From Lysobacter helvus (GTDB lineage Bacteria; Pseudomonadota; Gammaproteobacteria; Xanthomonadales; Xanthomonadaceae): a DNA stretch of 64,000 bases. The stretch covers positions 2,232,001 through 2,296,000 of the forward strand of contig NZ_AP024546.1 of NCBI RefSeq assembly GCF_018406645.1, read 5' to 3'. Positions 10,936-19,063 of this stretch are shown one piece after another. Position numbers and translations under genes: made by a program. The stretch's first letter is position 1, and each line of letters begins with the position of its first letter. The notes under the pieces are model-generated. The model searched no databases. It was not told the DNA's origin and was given only the letters and a program-made list of their open reading frames with translations.

Positions 10936-13175
10936 TCGACCGCCAGCCCGTCGACCTTCTGCCAGCCGCGCGGCAACAGCCCGCCGCGGGTGGCGCGCGC
11001 GCCGACGTACTCGTCGAGTTCCTTGAACGACAGCGTCATCGCACGCGTCCCCGACTTGATGGACAACTTCCCGCCCGGCGGCACCACGGCCACCGCGACC
11101 ACGCGCTCGGTGCCGAGCTTCGCCTTCGGGATGTCGATGAGCTTGTTGCCCTTGCCCTTGTCGAGCTCGGGCACGTCCTTCGCAGCGAAGGCGAGGAGAT
11201 GCCCCGCGCTGGTGACGGCGACCACGCGATCGGTGTCGACGTTCGCGACGAACGCCGGCTGCACCACGTTCGCGCCCGGCGTGAGCGACAACATCGCCTT
11301 GCCGGCCTTCTGCCGCCCGGTGAGGTTGACGAACTTCGTGACGAAGCCGTACCCATGCGTGGAAGCGAGCACGAAGCGCGTGTCGTCGTCGCCGCTGGCC
11401 ATCGCCTGGAACGACGCGCCCGCCACCGGCGAGAAGCGCCCGGTCAGCGGTTCGCCGTTGCCGCGCGCGCTCGGCAGCGTGTGCACGGCGGTGGAATAAC
11501 TGCGCCCCGTCGAATCGATGAACGCGACCTGCTGCGTGCTGCGCGCACGCACGGCCGCCAGCAAGGAATCGCCTTCGCGATACGACAGCGAGGCCGCATC
11601 GACGTCGTGGCCCTTCGCCGCGCGGATCCAGCCCTTCTCGCTGATCACCACGGTCATCGGTTCGCTGGCGACCAGTTCGGTTTCGGCCAGCGCCTGCGCC
11701 GCGCCGCGCGCGACCAGCGGCGAACGGCGGGCGTCGCCGAACTTCTTCGCGTCCGCGATCAGTTCGTCCTTCACCAGCTTCTTCAGCTTCGCCTTGCTGT
11801 CCAGCAGCGAGATGAGCTTCTCGAGTTCCTTCGCCAGCTCGTCCTGCTCGCCGCGGATCTTCATTTCCTCCAGGCGCGCCAGCTGCTTCAGGCGCGTGTC
11901 GAGGATGTAGTCGGCCTGGTCGTCGGAGAGGGCGAAGCGCGCGATCAGCACGTCGCGCGGTTCGTCTTCGGTGCGGATGATGCGGATCACTTCATCCAGG
12001 TTGAGGAACGCGACCAGCAAGCCTTCCAGCAGGTGCAGGCGGCGCTCGACGCGTTCCTTGCGGTACTGCAGGCGGCGCACCACGGTCTCGGTGCGGAACA
12101 CCAGCCATTCGGTGAGCAGCATGCGCAGGTTCTTCACCTGCGGGCGGCCGTCCTGGCCGATGACGTTGAGGTTGACGCGGAAACTCTTCTCGAGGTCCGT
12201 CGTGGCGAACAGGTGCCCCATCAGCTGGTCGGCATCCACGCGGTTGCTGCGCGGCACCAGCACGACGCGCACCGGGTTTTCGTGGTCGGATTCGTCGCGG
12301 ATGTCTTCCAGCCACGGCAGCTTCTTCGCGCGCATCTGCGCTGCGATCTGCTCGATCACCTTCGACGGCGACACCTGGTAGGGCAGGGCGGTGACGACGA
12401 TGTTGGTGCCGTCCTTCCTGAACGTGGCCCGCGCGCGCACGCTGCCCAGGCCCGTTTCGTACATCTGCAGCAGGTCGGCCGCGGGCGTGATGATTTCCGC
12501 TTCGGTCGGATAGTCCGGGCCGCGCACGTGTTCGCAGAGATCGCGCACGGTGGCGTCGGGATCGTCGATCAGGCGCACGCACGCCGAGACGATCTCGTTG
12601 AGGTTGTGCGGCGGCACGTCGGTGGCCATGCCCACCGCGATGCCGGTGGTGCCGTTGAGCAGCAGGTGCGGCAGGCGCGCCGGCATCCACGAGGGTTCTT
12701 CCAGCGTGCCGTCGAAGTTGGGCGTCCAGTCCACCGTGCCCTGGCCCAGTTCGCCCAGCAGCACTTCGGCGATGGGCGTGAGCTTGGATTCGGTGTAGCG
12801 CATCGCGGCGAAGGATTTGGGATCGTCGCTCGAACCGAAGTTGCCCTGGCCCTCGATCAGCGGATAGCGGTACGAGAACGGCTGGGCCATCAGCACCAGC
12901 GCCTCGTAGCACGCCGAATCGCCGTGCGGGTGGTACTTGCCGATCACGTCGCCGACGGTGCGCGCGGATTTCTTGGGCTTGGCGCCTGCGGCCAGGCCGA
13001 GTTCGCTCATCGCGAAGATGATGCGGCGCTGCACCGGCTTGAGCCCGTCGCCCAGGAAGGGCAGGGCGCGGTCCAGTACCACGTACATGGAGTAGTCGAG
13101 GTAGGCGCGCTCGGCGTATTCGCGCAGCGGGATCTGCTCGAAACCGTGGAACACGGGTCGGACGGTGTCGTTCAT
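10932..13175 (-). CDS. parC: DNA topoisomerase IV subunit A
   Basis: ParC is the breakage-rejoining subunit of topoisomerase IV, which decatenates chromosomes with ParE. The 747-aa product has the catalytic Tyr127 in AAMRYTE and the quinolone-resistance region [11 protein letters not shown] with Ser87 and Glu91, the susceptible-type residues of E. coli ParC Ser80/Glu84. The C-terminal third carries degenerate beta-pinwheel blades. parE is not in the window. The ATG at 13175 gives the canonical start [20 protein letters not shown]. Confidence 0.97.
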   Translation of the reverse strand: MNDTVRPVFHGFEQIPLREYAERAYLDYSMYVVLDRALPFLGDGLKPVQRRIIFAMSELGLAAGAKPKKSARTVGDVIGKYHPHGDSACYEALVLMAQPFSYRYPLIEGQGNFGSSDDPKSFAAMRYTESKLTPIAEVLLGELGQGTVDWTPNFDGTLEEPSWMPARLPHLLLNGTTGIAVGMATDVPPHNLNEIVSACVRLIDDPDATVRDLCEHVRGPDYPTEAEIITPAADLLQMYETGLGSVRARATFRKDGTNIVVTALPYQVSPSKVIEQIAAQMRAKKLPWLEDIRDESDHENPVRVVLVPRSNRVDADQLMGHLFATTDLEKSFRVNLNVIGQDGRPQVKNLRMLLTEWLVFRTETVVRRLQYRKERVERRLHLLEGLLVAFLNLDEVIRIIRTEDEPRDVLIARFALSDDQADYILDTRLKQLARLEEMKIRGEQDELAKELEKLISLLDSKAKLKKLVKDELIADAKKFGDARRSPLVARGAAQALAETELVASEPMTVVISEKGWIRAAKGHDVDAASLSYREGDSLLAAVRARSTQQVAFIDSTGRSYSTAVHTLPSARGNGEPLTGRFSPVAGASFQAMASGDDDTRFVLASTHGYGFVTKFVNLTGRQKAGKAMLSLTPGANVVQPAFVANVDTDRVVAVTSAGHLLAFAAKDVPELDKGKGNKLIDIPKAKLGTERVVAVAVVPPGGKLSIKSGTRAMTLSFKELDEYVGARATRGGLLPRGWQKVDGLAVE

Positions 13176-13336
13176 CGGGGTTTTGATCGGGATGCCGCGG
13201 TTGGACTGTGCCGCGAGTTTACCCGCGCGCGCTCCATGAAGAATCTTTCATGTACCGGCCATGCGGGCGAAAACCGCCACGGCGCAACCTGCGCTTGCGA
13301 TGGATCCCATCGTTGTCCCCAGCCAGGAGCACCGCC

Positions 13337-13579
13337 ATGATCGTCCGCAACAGCCTGATCGCCCTCGCCCTCGCCGCCGTCGCCGGCACCGCGTTCGCCG
13401 CCCCCGCCGACGGCACCCAGCCGGCCAAGGCGCCGGCCGCCAAGACCCACGCCAAGTGCGAGAAGCGCAGCGCCGCCGGCCACTGCGAGAAGTGGGCGAC
13501 CGCCAAGCCGGCCGCCAAGACGTCCGCCAAGCCCGCCGACGCCACCAAGTCCGCCGACGCCTCCAAGCCGGCGAAGTAA
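13337..13579 (+). CDS. Small exported Ala/Lys-rich protein
   Basis: The 80-aa product has a clear Sec signal peptide (MIVRNSLIALALAAVAGTAFA, cleavage after AFA). The mature part is low-complexity, rich in Ala, Lys, Pro and Thr, with one Cys pair (CEKRSAAGHCEKW). Preceded by CAGGAGCACCGCC, a good ribosome site. Function unknown. Short PAKA/KT-rich periplasmic proteins are common in this family of bacteria. It lies between parC (divergent) and the two-component pair, and nothing in the sequence links it to either. Confidence 0.75.
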   Translation: MIVRNSLIALALAAVAGTAFAAPADGTQPAKAPAAKTHAKCEKRSAAGHCEKWATAKPAAKTSAKPADATKSADASKPAK

Positions 13580-13757
13580 GTCCCCGGTGTGCGGTGCGGG
13601 ACGGCGTCTCGTCGCGCCGCCCCGCATCGTCCGCCCGCCGCGTGCCTCCCCGACGCGCGGCGTTATTGATTCGCAACCCCACGCCTTCGACAGCATCGTT
13701 CCGGCCCGGCGCTATGCTCCGGGCCGGCACATATTGATGTGGAGCATGGTCGGGCGC

Positions 13758-14432
13758 ATGCGCATCCTGCTGATCGAAGACGACGCGGACACCGCCGCCT
13801 ACCTGCAGCAGGGGCTGAAGGAGGAAGGCCACGCCGTGGATCGCGCGGCCGACGGTCGCGAAGGCCTGTTCCTCGCCACCACCGAACCCTACGACGCGCT
13901 GATCGTCGACCGCATGCTGCCCGCGCTCGACGGCCTGGTGCTGTTGCGCACGCTGCGCGGCGCCGGCAACACGGTGCCCGCGATCGTGCTCACCGCGCTC
14001 GGTGACGTCGACCATCGCGTCGAAGGTTTGCGCGCCGGCGCGGATGACTATCTCGCCAAACCCTTCGCCTTCGCCGAACTGAGTGCGCGCCTGGCGAACG
14101 TGGTGCGTCGCGCCGATGGTGGCGCCGCGCAGACGCGCCTGCAGGTGGGCGACCTCGAGCTCGACCTTCTCGGCCGCCGCGCGCAACGCGGCACGCGCCG
14201 CATCGACCTGCTGCCGCGCGAGTTCCGCCTGCTCGAATGCCTGATGCGCCAGGCCGGCCACGTCGTCACGCGCACGATGCTGCTCGAACAGGTGTGGGAC
14301 TACCACTTCGATCCGCAGACCAACGTCATCGACGTGCACATCAGCCGCCTGCGCCAGAAGATCGACCACGGCGAAGCGACGGCGCTGCTGCACACGGTGC
14401 GCGGCGCGGGTTACCGACTGGGCGCCGCATGA
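13758..14432 (+). CDS. OmpR-family response regulator
   Basis: The 224-aa two-domain regulator has a receiver (residues 1-115) with the acidic pocket EDD at 7-9, phospho-acceptor Asp51 in ALIVDRMLP, and Lys101 in YLAKPF. A winged-helix DNA-binding domain (about 128-222) follows, with LLPREFRLLECLMRQAGHVV and the C-terminal TVRGAGYRL. The start chosen is MRILLIEDD; an in-frame ATG at 13737 would add seven residues. Its stop overlaps the kinase start (ATGA), a standard cognate pair. Signal and regulon cannot be deduced. Confidence 0.93.
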   Translation: MRILLIEDDADTAAYLQQGLKEEGHAVDRAADGREGLFLATTEPYDALIVDRMLPALDGLVLLRTLRGAGNTVPAIVLTALGDVDHRVEGLRAGADDYLAKPFAFAELSARLANVVRRADGGAAQTRLQVGDLELDLLGRRAQRGTRRIDLLPREFRLLECLMRQAGHVVTRTMLLEQVWDYHFDPQTNVIDVHISRLRQKIDHGEATALLHTVRGAGYRLGAA

Positions 14433-15769
14433 GCGCATGGCGACACGCGCGGTCCACCACGGTGCGGCTGGCCGTGGCGGTGAGCCTGTCGTTCCTGCTG
14501 GGCTTCGCGTTGCTGGGCGGCAGCGTGTACGCCGCGGTGTCCGCGCTGCTGCTGCGCGATGCGCGCGAAGCGATCGTCGTGGACGCCGATGGCCTGCGCG
14601 ATGTGCTCGCCGACGGCGGCCGCGCGCCGCTGATCCTCGCCGTGCGCGATCGCATCGCGCGGCCCGACGATCCGGACGCCTTGCATGCGCTGCGCATCGA
14701 CGGCCGCGTCATTGCCTCCGACATCCCCGCCGCCGCGACGCCCGCGCGCGATGGCTGGCACGAATCGCGCGAACCGGACGGCACGCGCCTGCTGGTCGAA
14801 CGCCGCACCCTCGCGCCCGGCGTCGAAATCGCCACCGGCCTGCGCCTGCGTTCCGAAAGCGGGTTCCTCGCGCTGGTCGCACGCACGTCGCTGGCCGCGC
14901 TCGCGATCGCCGTGCTGCTGGGATTGGCGATCGGTGCGTTGATCTCGCGCTGGGTGGCGAGGCGCCTGCGCGCGCTCGACGCCACCGCCGCGCGCGTGAC
15001 CGAAGGCGAGATCGCGCTGCGCGTGCCGGTCGACGGCACCGGCGATGCGTTCGACCGCCTCGCGCATCGGTTCAACGCGATGCTCGACCGCATCGAAGCG
15101 TTGCTGGCCGGCGTGCGCGAAGCCACCGACCACATCGCGCACGACCTGCGCACGCCGCTCGGCCGCCTGCGCACGCGGCTCGAACAACTGCGGTTGCAGG
15201 CCACGGTCTCGCCCGATGCGCTCGAACCCGCCATCGCCGAAGCGGATCAATTGCTGCAGGCGTCCAACGCGCTGTTGCGCCTGGCGCGCATCGAAGCGCA
15301 GGCGCCGATCGAACAGGCCGCCACGCTCGACCTGTCCGCGCTCGCGCGCGACGCGATGGAACTCTACGAACCCATCGCCGCCGAACGCGGCATCACCCTG
15401 GCCGCCAACGCCGAAGTCCTGCGCGTGCGCGGCGATGCGGACCAGGTGTTCCAGTTGCTGGTGAACCTGCTGGACAACGCGATGAAGTACGCGCCGCCCG
15501 GCACGCAGGTGGACCTGCGGGTCGAGCGCACCGGCGAGCACGCCTGCCTCACGGTCGCCGACCGGGGCCCGGGCATCCCGGCAGCGGAACGCGAACGCGT
15601 CTTCGACCGCTTCCACCGCATCGAAACGGACCGGGGCACCCCCGGCAGCGGCCTGGGCCTGAGCCTCGTGCGCGCGATCGCGCTGCGGCATCGCGCCCGG
15701 ATCGCATTGGCCGACAACGGCCCGGGCTTGCGCGCGACGGTGTCGTTCCCGTTGGCGGCGGGGGAGTGA
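14429..15769 (+). CDS. Sensor histidine kinase
   Basis: The 446-aa inner-membrane kinase has TM1 near residues 12-35, a periplasmic sensor of about 120 residues, TM2 near 152-172 and a HAMP domain after it. HisKA has phospho-acceptor His238 in HIAHDLRTPL. The HATPase domain has the N box NLLDNAMKYAP, G1 box DRGPGIP and G2 box GSGLGLSLV. It is translationally coupled to the response regulator upstream. The periplasmic domain shows no motif I recognise, so the stimulus is unknown. It ends 70 bases before tRNA-Leu. Confidence 0.93.
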   Translation: MSAWRHARSTTVRLAVAVSLSFLLGFALLGGSVYAAVSALLLRDAREAIVVDADGLRDVLADGGRAPLILAVRDRIARPDDPDALHALRIDGRVIASDIPAAATPARDGWHESREPDGTRLLVERRTLAPGVEIATGLRLRSESGFLALVARTSLAALAIAVLLGLAIGALISRWVARRLRALDATAARVTEGEIALRVPVDGTGDAFDRLAHRFNAMLDRIEALLAGVREATDHIAHDLRTPLGRLRTRLEQLRLQATVSPDALEPAIAEADQLLQASNALLRLARIEAQAPIEQAATLDLSALARDAMELYEPIAAERGITLAANAEVLRVRGDADQVFQLLVNLLDNAMKYAPPGTQVDLRVERTGEHACLTVADRGPGIPAAERERVFDRFHRIETDRGTPGSGLGLSLVRAIALRHRARIALADNGPGLRATVSFPLAAGE

Positions 15770-15839
15770 GGACGGGCCGGAAATCTGGGTCCGGAGCGTT
15801 GACATCGTTTCCGCCGCACCGCACCATACGCGCCCACCT

Positions 15840-15924
<85 letters not shown>

Positions 15925-15966
15925 ATCAGAAGTCCGACGCAGTCCAACGCAGTCCGGAGATTCACC

Positions 15967-15994
15967 AAAAACCCTGCCGAAACGCGGGGTTTTT
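15967..15994 (+). terminator. Intrinsic terminator of tRNA-Leu
   Basis: AAAAACCCTGC pairs with GCGGGGTTTTT around loop CGAAAC (11 pairs with one U-G), ending in a run of T. It lies 43 bases after the tRNA and can work in both directions. Confidence 0.8.
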
Positions 15995-16095
15995 GTTGCC
16001 TACCGTCCGTCGGCGTCCCATGCAGATCTATAGAATCCTGCCCCAAATAGGGGTAGAAGGTTGGGTAGTTTCGTTGGACGGGTCGTTTTTCCAAG

Positions 16096-17331
16096 ATGAC
16101 CGGCAAGCTGGCTGACCTGAAGATTCGCAACGCGAAACCGGCCGAGAAGCCGTACAAGTTGTCGGGCGGTCATGGCTTCTGCGTCGTGGTAAATCCTGAC
16201 GGTGCGAAGTACTTCCGGCTGCGATATCACTTCGGCGGCAAGGAGAAGATGCTGAGCCTCGGTGTGTACCCCGAGGTGTCCCTCAAGGAAGCTGAGGCTT
16301 CCGCGGTTCAGGCCCGTTCGCTGTTGCGGCAGGGCGTCAATCCGTCCGAGGAGCGCCGAGCCAGGAAGCTCGCCCTCCGCCACGTCGAGGCGCATACGTT
16401 CGGGTACGCCGCCGCGCAGTGGGTCGATCACAACACGCCGCGGTGGAAACCGGCGACGCTTGAGAAGGTCCAGCAGTACCTCGACAAGGACTTGCTGCCG
16501 CCGCTGGCCAAACGTCCTCTGGCGAACATCACCCCTCTGGAGCTGGGTGTCGTCCTCGAGCGAATCGAAAGCCGGAAGGCCCTCAACGTCGCCAAGAAGT
16601 CGAGACAATGGCTCAGCGCCATCTACGCCTATGCGATCGCCAAGGGCCTGACAGCAAACAACCCGGCGATCCACCTCGGCTCAATCGCGCTCTACCAGCC
16701 CGAGCCGCAGAACCACGCCCACATCACGATCGAGGAGCTGCCGCGATTCCTGCGCGCGCTCGAAAGCTACGAAGGCTCGCTGCTGGTCAAAACCTGCACC
16801 TGGCTAGGCCTGTGGTCGGCGAATCGCCCCGGTATCACTCGCACGCTGAAATGGTCCGAGCTCGACCTCGATGCCGGTGTGTGGTCCATCCCGAAGGGCA
16901 GGGAAGGCATGAAGCGCGGATACGAACACGTCACGCCGTTGCCGATCCAAGCGGTTGCTGCGTTGAAGCGTTTGGTTCCCATCACAGGCAACTACGAGTA
17001 CGTCTTCGTCGGCCGCAACGATTGGCGAAAGCCGCTCAGTGATGGAGCGGTCACCGGCCTGCTGAAGGCGATCGGATACGGCGGTAAGCAGACGGCACAC
17101 GGCTTCCGCCACCTTGTGAGCACCGCACTCAATGATCGCGGTTACGAAGCAGATTGGGTCGAGCGTCAACTTGCACACGGCGATCCGGACGAAATTCGTG
17201 GCACGTACAACAAGGCCGTCTACCTCGACCAGCGTCGGAAGATGATGCAAGAGTGGGCTGATTACCTGGACGAAGCGCTGCGCGGCAAGGCCCCGCAAGC
17301 GGTGCACAAGCGCGCTGGCGCAAGCCGGTAA
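16096..17331 (+). CDS. P4-type tyrosine integrase
   Basis: This site-specific recombinase inserts the element at the adjacent tRNA-Leu. The 411-aa product has the N-terminal DUF4102-type arm-binding domain (SGGHGFCVVVNPDGAKYFRLRY and LSLGVYPEVSLKEA), a SAM-like core-binding domain and a catalytic domain. The full set of catalytic residues is visible: Arg244 (ANRPG), His335 and Arg338 (HGFRH), His361 (LAHG) and nucleophile Tyr371 (GTYNKA). The segment NRPGITR departs from the usual RPGELR. It starts 171 bases after tRNA-Leu and reads away from it, the usual P4-integrase layout. Confidence 0.95.
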   Translation: MTGKLADLKIRNAKPAEKPYKLSGGHGFCVVVNPDGAKYFRLRYHFGGKEKMLSLGVYPEVSLKEAEASAVQARSLLRQGVNPSEERRARKLALRHVEAHTFGYAAAQWVDHNTPRWKPATLEKVQQYLDKDLLPPLAKRPLANITPLELGVVLERIESRKALNVAKKSRQWLSAIYAYAIAKGLTANNPAIHLGSIALYQPEPQNHAHITIEELPRFLRALESYEGSLLVKTCTWLGLWSANRPGITRTLKWSELDLDAGVWSIPKGREGMKRGYEHVTPLPIQAVAALKRLVPITGNYEYVFVGRNDWRKPLSDGAVTGLLKAIGYGGKQTAHGFRHLVSTALNDRGYEADWVERQLAHGDPDEIRGTYNKAVYLDQRRKMMQEWADYLDEALRGKAPQAVHKRAGASR

Positions 17332-17462
17332 AGCGGCAACGGCCGGGCGTTGCGCGCGCCGCGACTGCTAAGGCTCCTTGCGCCGAAAGCAACATTCGTC
17401 GCGGCGGCTCGCTTGGGAACATGGCTCCGGGTCTCACTGGATTCGGTTGAATCCAGTGGGGG

Positions 17463-17491
17463 TTGACAGGGAAACAGTTGGGGCATAAAAA
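17463..17491 (+). promoter_or_regulatory. Predicted sigma70 promoter upstream of alpA-like gene
   Basis: TTGACA (17463-17468), a 17-base spacer and TAAAAA (17486-17491) form a perfect -35 with a moderate -10. A perfect 10-bp inverted repeat CACTGGATTC/GAATCCAGTG (17435-17458) lies just upstream and may be an operator. Transcripts from here would run through two intrinsic terminators before the alpA-like start. Confidence 0.55.
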
Positions 17492-17527
17492 TTACCAGCG
17501 TCGAAAATCCGCTAGTCCGACATCCAG

Positions 17528-17549
17528 CCGCCTTCAAGGCGGTTTTTTT
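17528..17549 (+). terminator. Intrinsic terminator 1 in alpA leader
   Basis: CCGCC, loop TTCAA, GGCGG, then seven T. It lies about 35 bases after the predicted promoter, so it could end a short leader RNA or integrase readthrough. Confidence 0.75.
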
Positions 17550-17590
17550 GTGTCCGAACATTGTCCGTAAACCGCCCGACAAGGGTCCCA

Positions 17591-17619
17591 AGGCTGCCGA
17601 AAGGCGGCCTTTTTGTTTT
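17591..17619 (+). terminator. Intrinsic terminator 2 in alpA leader
   Basis: AGGCTGCC, loop GAAA, GGCGGCCT, then a T-rich tract TTTTGTTTT. The tract runs directly into the GGAG ribosome site of the alpA-like gene. Its 3' arm contains AAGGCGG, complementary to CCGCCTT of terminator 1. Confidence 0.75.
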
Positions 17620-17632
17620 GGAGAACGAGAAC

Positions 17633-17896
17633 ATGTCCACCAACAATGTACTTCACGGGGAGCCTTCTGCTGCGGTGCCCCTGAAGTTCCTTCGCCTCCC
17701 CGAGGTCCAAGCCCGAACTGGATGCTCGCGAAGCACGATTTACCTGAAGATCTCGGACGGGACGTTCCCGCGGCCGACTCGGCTTGGCGGTGGTTCTTGC
17801 CGCTCTGTGGCGTGGGTTGAGTCCGAAATTAACGAATGGCTTCGGTCCCGGATTGCAGAACGGGACGCAGCAGCCTTCGACGGCCAGGAGGGCTGA
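17633..17896 (+). CDS. AlpA-family phage-type transcriptional regulator
   Basis: The 87-aa product has the MerR-like winged helix of the AlpA family: FLRLPEVQARTGCSRSTIYLKISDG followed by FPRPTRLGG and the C-terminal SVAWVESEINEWL. AlpA-type proteins activate integrase/excision or early genes in P4-like elements. There is a three-residue insertion (GSC) in the wing between LGG and RSVAW compared with the usual pattern. ATG 17633 is chosen over upstream in-frame codons because GGAG lies 10 bases before it and homology begins after it. The leader carries two terminators. Confidence 0.88.
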   Translation: MSTNNVLHGEPSAAVPLKFLRLPEVQARTGCSRSTIYLKISDGTFPRPTRLGGGSCRSVAWVESEINEWLRSRIAERDAAAFDGQEG

Positions 17897-17899
17897 GCC

Positions 17900-18078
17900 A
17901 TGGATCCGTCCGCGGACTCGTACGTGGAGATATCACGCCCCTCGCGCGAATCGAAAGCCTGCAGCGGGCACTCAATTACCTCCTAAGGGTCGCTGGCACC
18001 GAATCCCGAGCGCAACAGCGAGCTCGAACAATAGGTCGATGCGCTATGTCGACGTTCGACTGGGCCATCACCGTGTGA
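17900..18078 (+). pseudogene. Possible frameshifted small helical protein
   Basis: An ideal ribosome site AGGAGGG (17886-17892) precedes ATG 17900. That frame stops after 28 codons. The +1 frame continues with LARIESLQRALNYLLRVAG, an amphipathic helix, and ends MSTFDWAITV at 18078, but it has no good start of its own. A single indel near 17925-17935 would join the two into a protein of about 59 aa. This is an inference; the locus may also be non-coding. Confidence 0.35.
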
Positions 18079-18397
18079 TGTCGTAATGGGGCATCGCTTC
18101 CGCGGTGGTGATCCGAGCATTGCGGCGGACCGGAAACGCCTCCTGGAAGGTGCACCTTGAACCGCCGAAAAAACACCGCGGCCCTGGCATGAGCGCGCCG
18201 TATCGATGGCGTGGGCTTTGGTAAACACCACTGCGTCTCGAAATTTAGCGCGACCAGGCCACGGCACAAGCAACGCCCCAACCGCATCGAAGACGAGTGC
18301 GGCGCCGCGAACGCGATTACTCCACCCCCTAAGGCATCGCCCGCCATCGACGCGCATGAGTGCGCCCGACGGGCTACAACGATTCGAGACGAAACAC
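18079..18397. other. Non-coding gap before replication gene
   Basis: About 320 bases without a convincing gene. No promoter with both consensus boxes and no terminator was seen. It may hold the regulatory region of the replication operon. Confidence 0.4.
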
Positions 18398-19063
18398 ATG
18401 GCTCGTATTCGCACCATCAAACCCGATTTCTTCACCAGCGAGGACATCGTGAACCTCTCGCCACTGGCACGACTTCTGTACATCGCGCTGTGGTGCGAGG
18501 CTGACAGGGAAGGCCGCATGGCCTGGAAGCCTCGAACCTTCAAGTTGCGGTACATGCCTGGGGACGAGTGCGACGTAGATGTCCTGTGCGCCGAGATCGT
18601 GGACCGCAAGCTAGTCGTGTTGTACGGCGACGGGTTGGCTTACATCCCCGCGTTCGGCGAGCACCAGCACGTCAACCCACGCGAGTCCGTCTCATGCCTG
18701 CCCGCACCTGACGCGTCACCACGCGTGCGGACGCGTGGAGCACGCGACAGTGACGCACAGGTAGGAAGGGAAGGGAAAGGAAAGGAAGGGAGGGATAAAG
18801 GCGCGTCGCGCGACGCGAAGAGTCGCAAGACCTCCCTACCCAACGACTTCGCTATCTCGGAACGCGTGCACCGATGGGCCAGCGAGAAAGGTATCTCTCG
18901 GATCGAAGAACGCTTCGAGCACTTCGTCGGCGTCGCGCAGGCCAAGGGTTACACGTACGCAGACTGGGATGTGGCGCTGATGAATGCCATCAGGGACGAC
19001 TGGGCGAAGTTCGGCCATACGCCGGTGCAGTCGCTCTCGTCGTTTCCGGAGTTGCGCGCATGA
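18398..19063 (+). CDS. Phage-type replication initiator (lambda O/DnaT-like)
   Basis: The 221-aa product has an N-terminal winged-helix (ARIRTIKPDFFTSEDIVNLSPLARLLYIALW, residues 2-32) typical of phage replication proteins. A low-complexity charged linker (VGREGKGKEGRDKG, about 123-136) follows. The C-terminal domain is helical (LPNDFAISERVHRWASEKGI...) and resembles helicase-loader domains. It overlaps the DnaB-like gene by ATGA, matching the initiator/helicase pairs of phages. The linker is encoded by a homopurine tract next to phased ACGCGT repeats (see the putative origin). Upstream in-frame ATGs exist, but the domain starts at 18398. Confidence 0.8.
   Translation: MARIRTIKPDFFTSEDIVNLSPLARLLYIALWCEADREGRMAWKPRTFKLRYMPGDECDVDVLCAEIVDRKLVVLYGDGLAYIPAFGEHQHVNPRESVSCLPAPDASPRVRTRGARDSDAQVGREGKGKEGRDKGASRDAKSRKTSLPNDFAISERVHRWASEKGISRIEERFEHFVGVAQAKGYTYADWDVALMNAIRDDWAKFGHTPVQSLSSFPELRA
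18711..18802 (+). other. Putative replication origin inside the initiator gene
   Basis: ACGCGT occurs at 18711, 18721 and 18731, exactly 10 bases apart, with a degenerate fourth unit (ACGCGA at 18742). A homopurine tract of about 35 bases (A/G only, about 18766-18800) follows directly. In lambdoid phages the origin lies inside gene O as iterons beside a strand-asymmetric purine/AT region. By analogy this is a candidate origin, not a proven one. Confidence 0.45.

Noticed and set aside
10917-13340. Plus-strand open frame of 807 codons opposite parC
   Set aside because: Antisense of parC; the His/Arg/Val-rich composition is that of a shadow frame.
15931-15957. Tandem ACGCAGTCC pair after the tRNA as integrase arm sites
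   Set aside because: Two nine-base copies only, no other copies near the integrase, so not supported as arm sites.
17510-17522. AGTCCGAC shared with the sequence after tRNA-Leu (15931 area) as a core site
   Set aside because: Only eight bases match; too short to call an attachment core.
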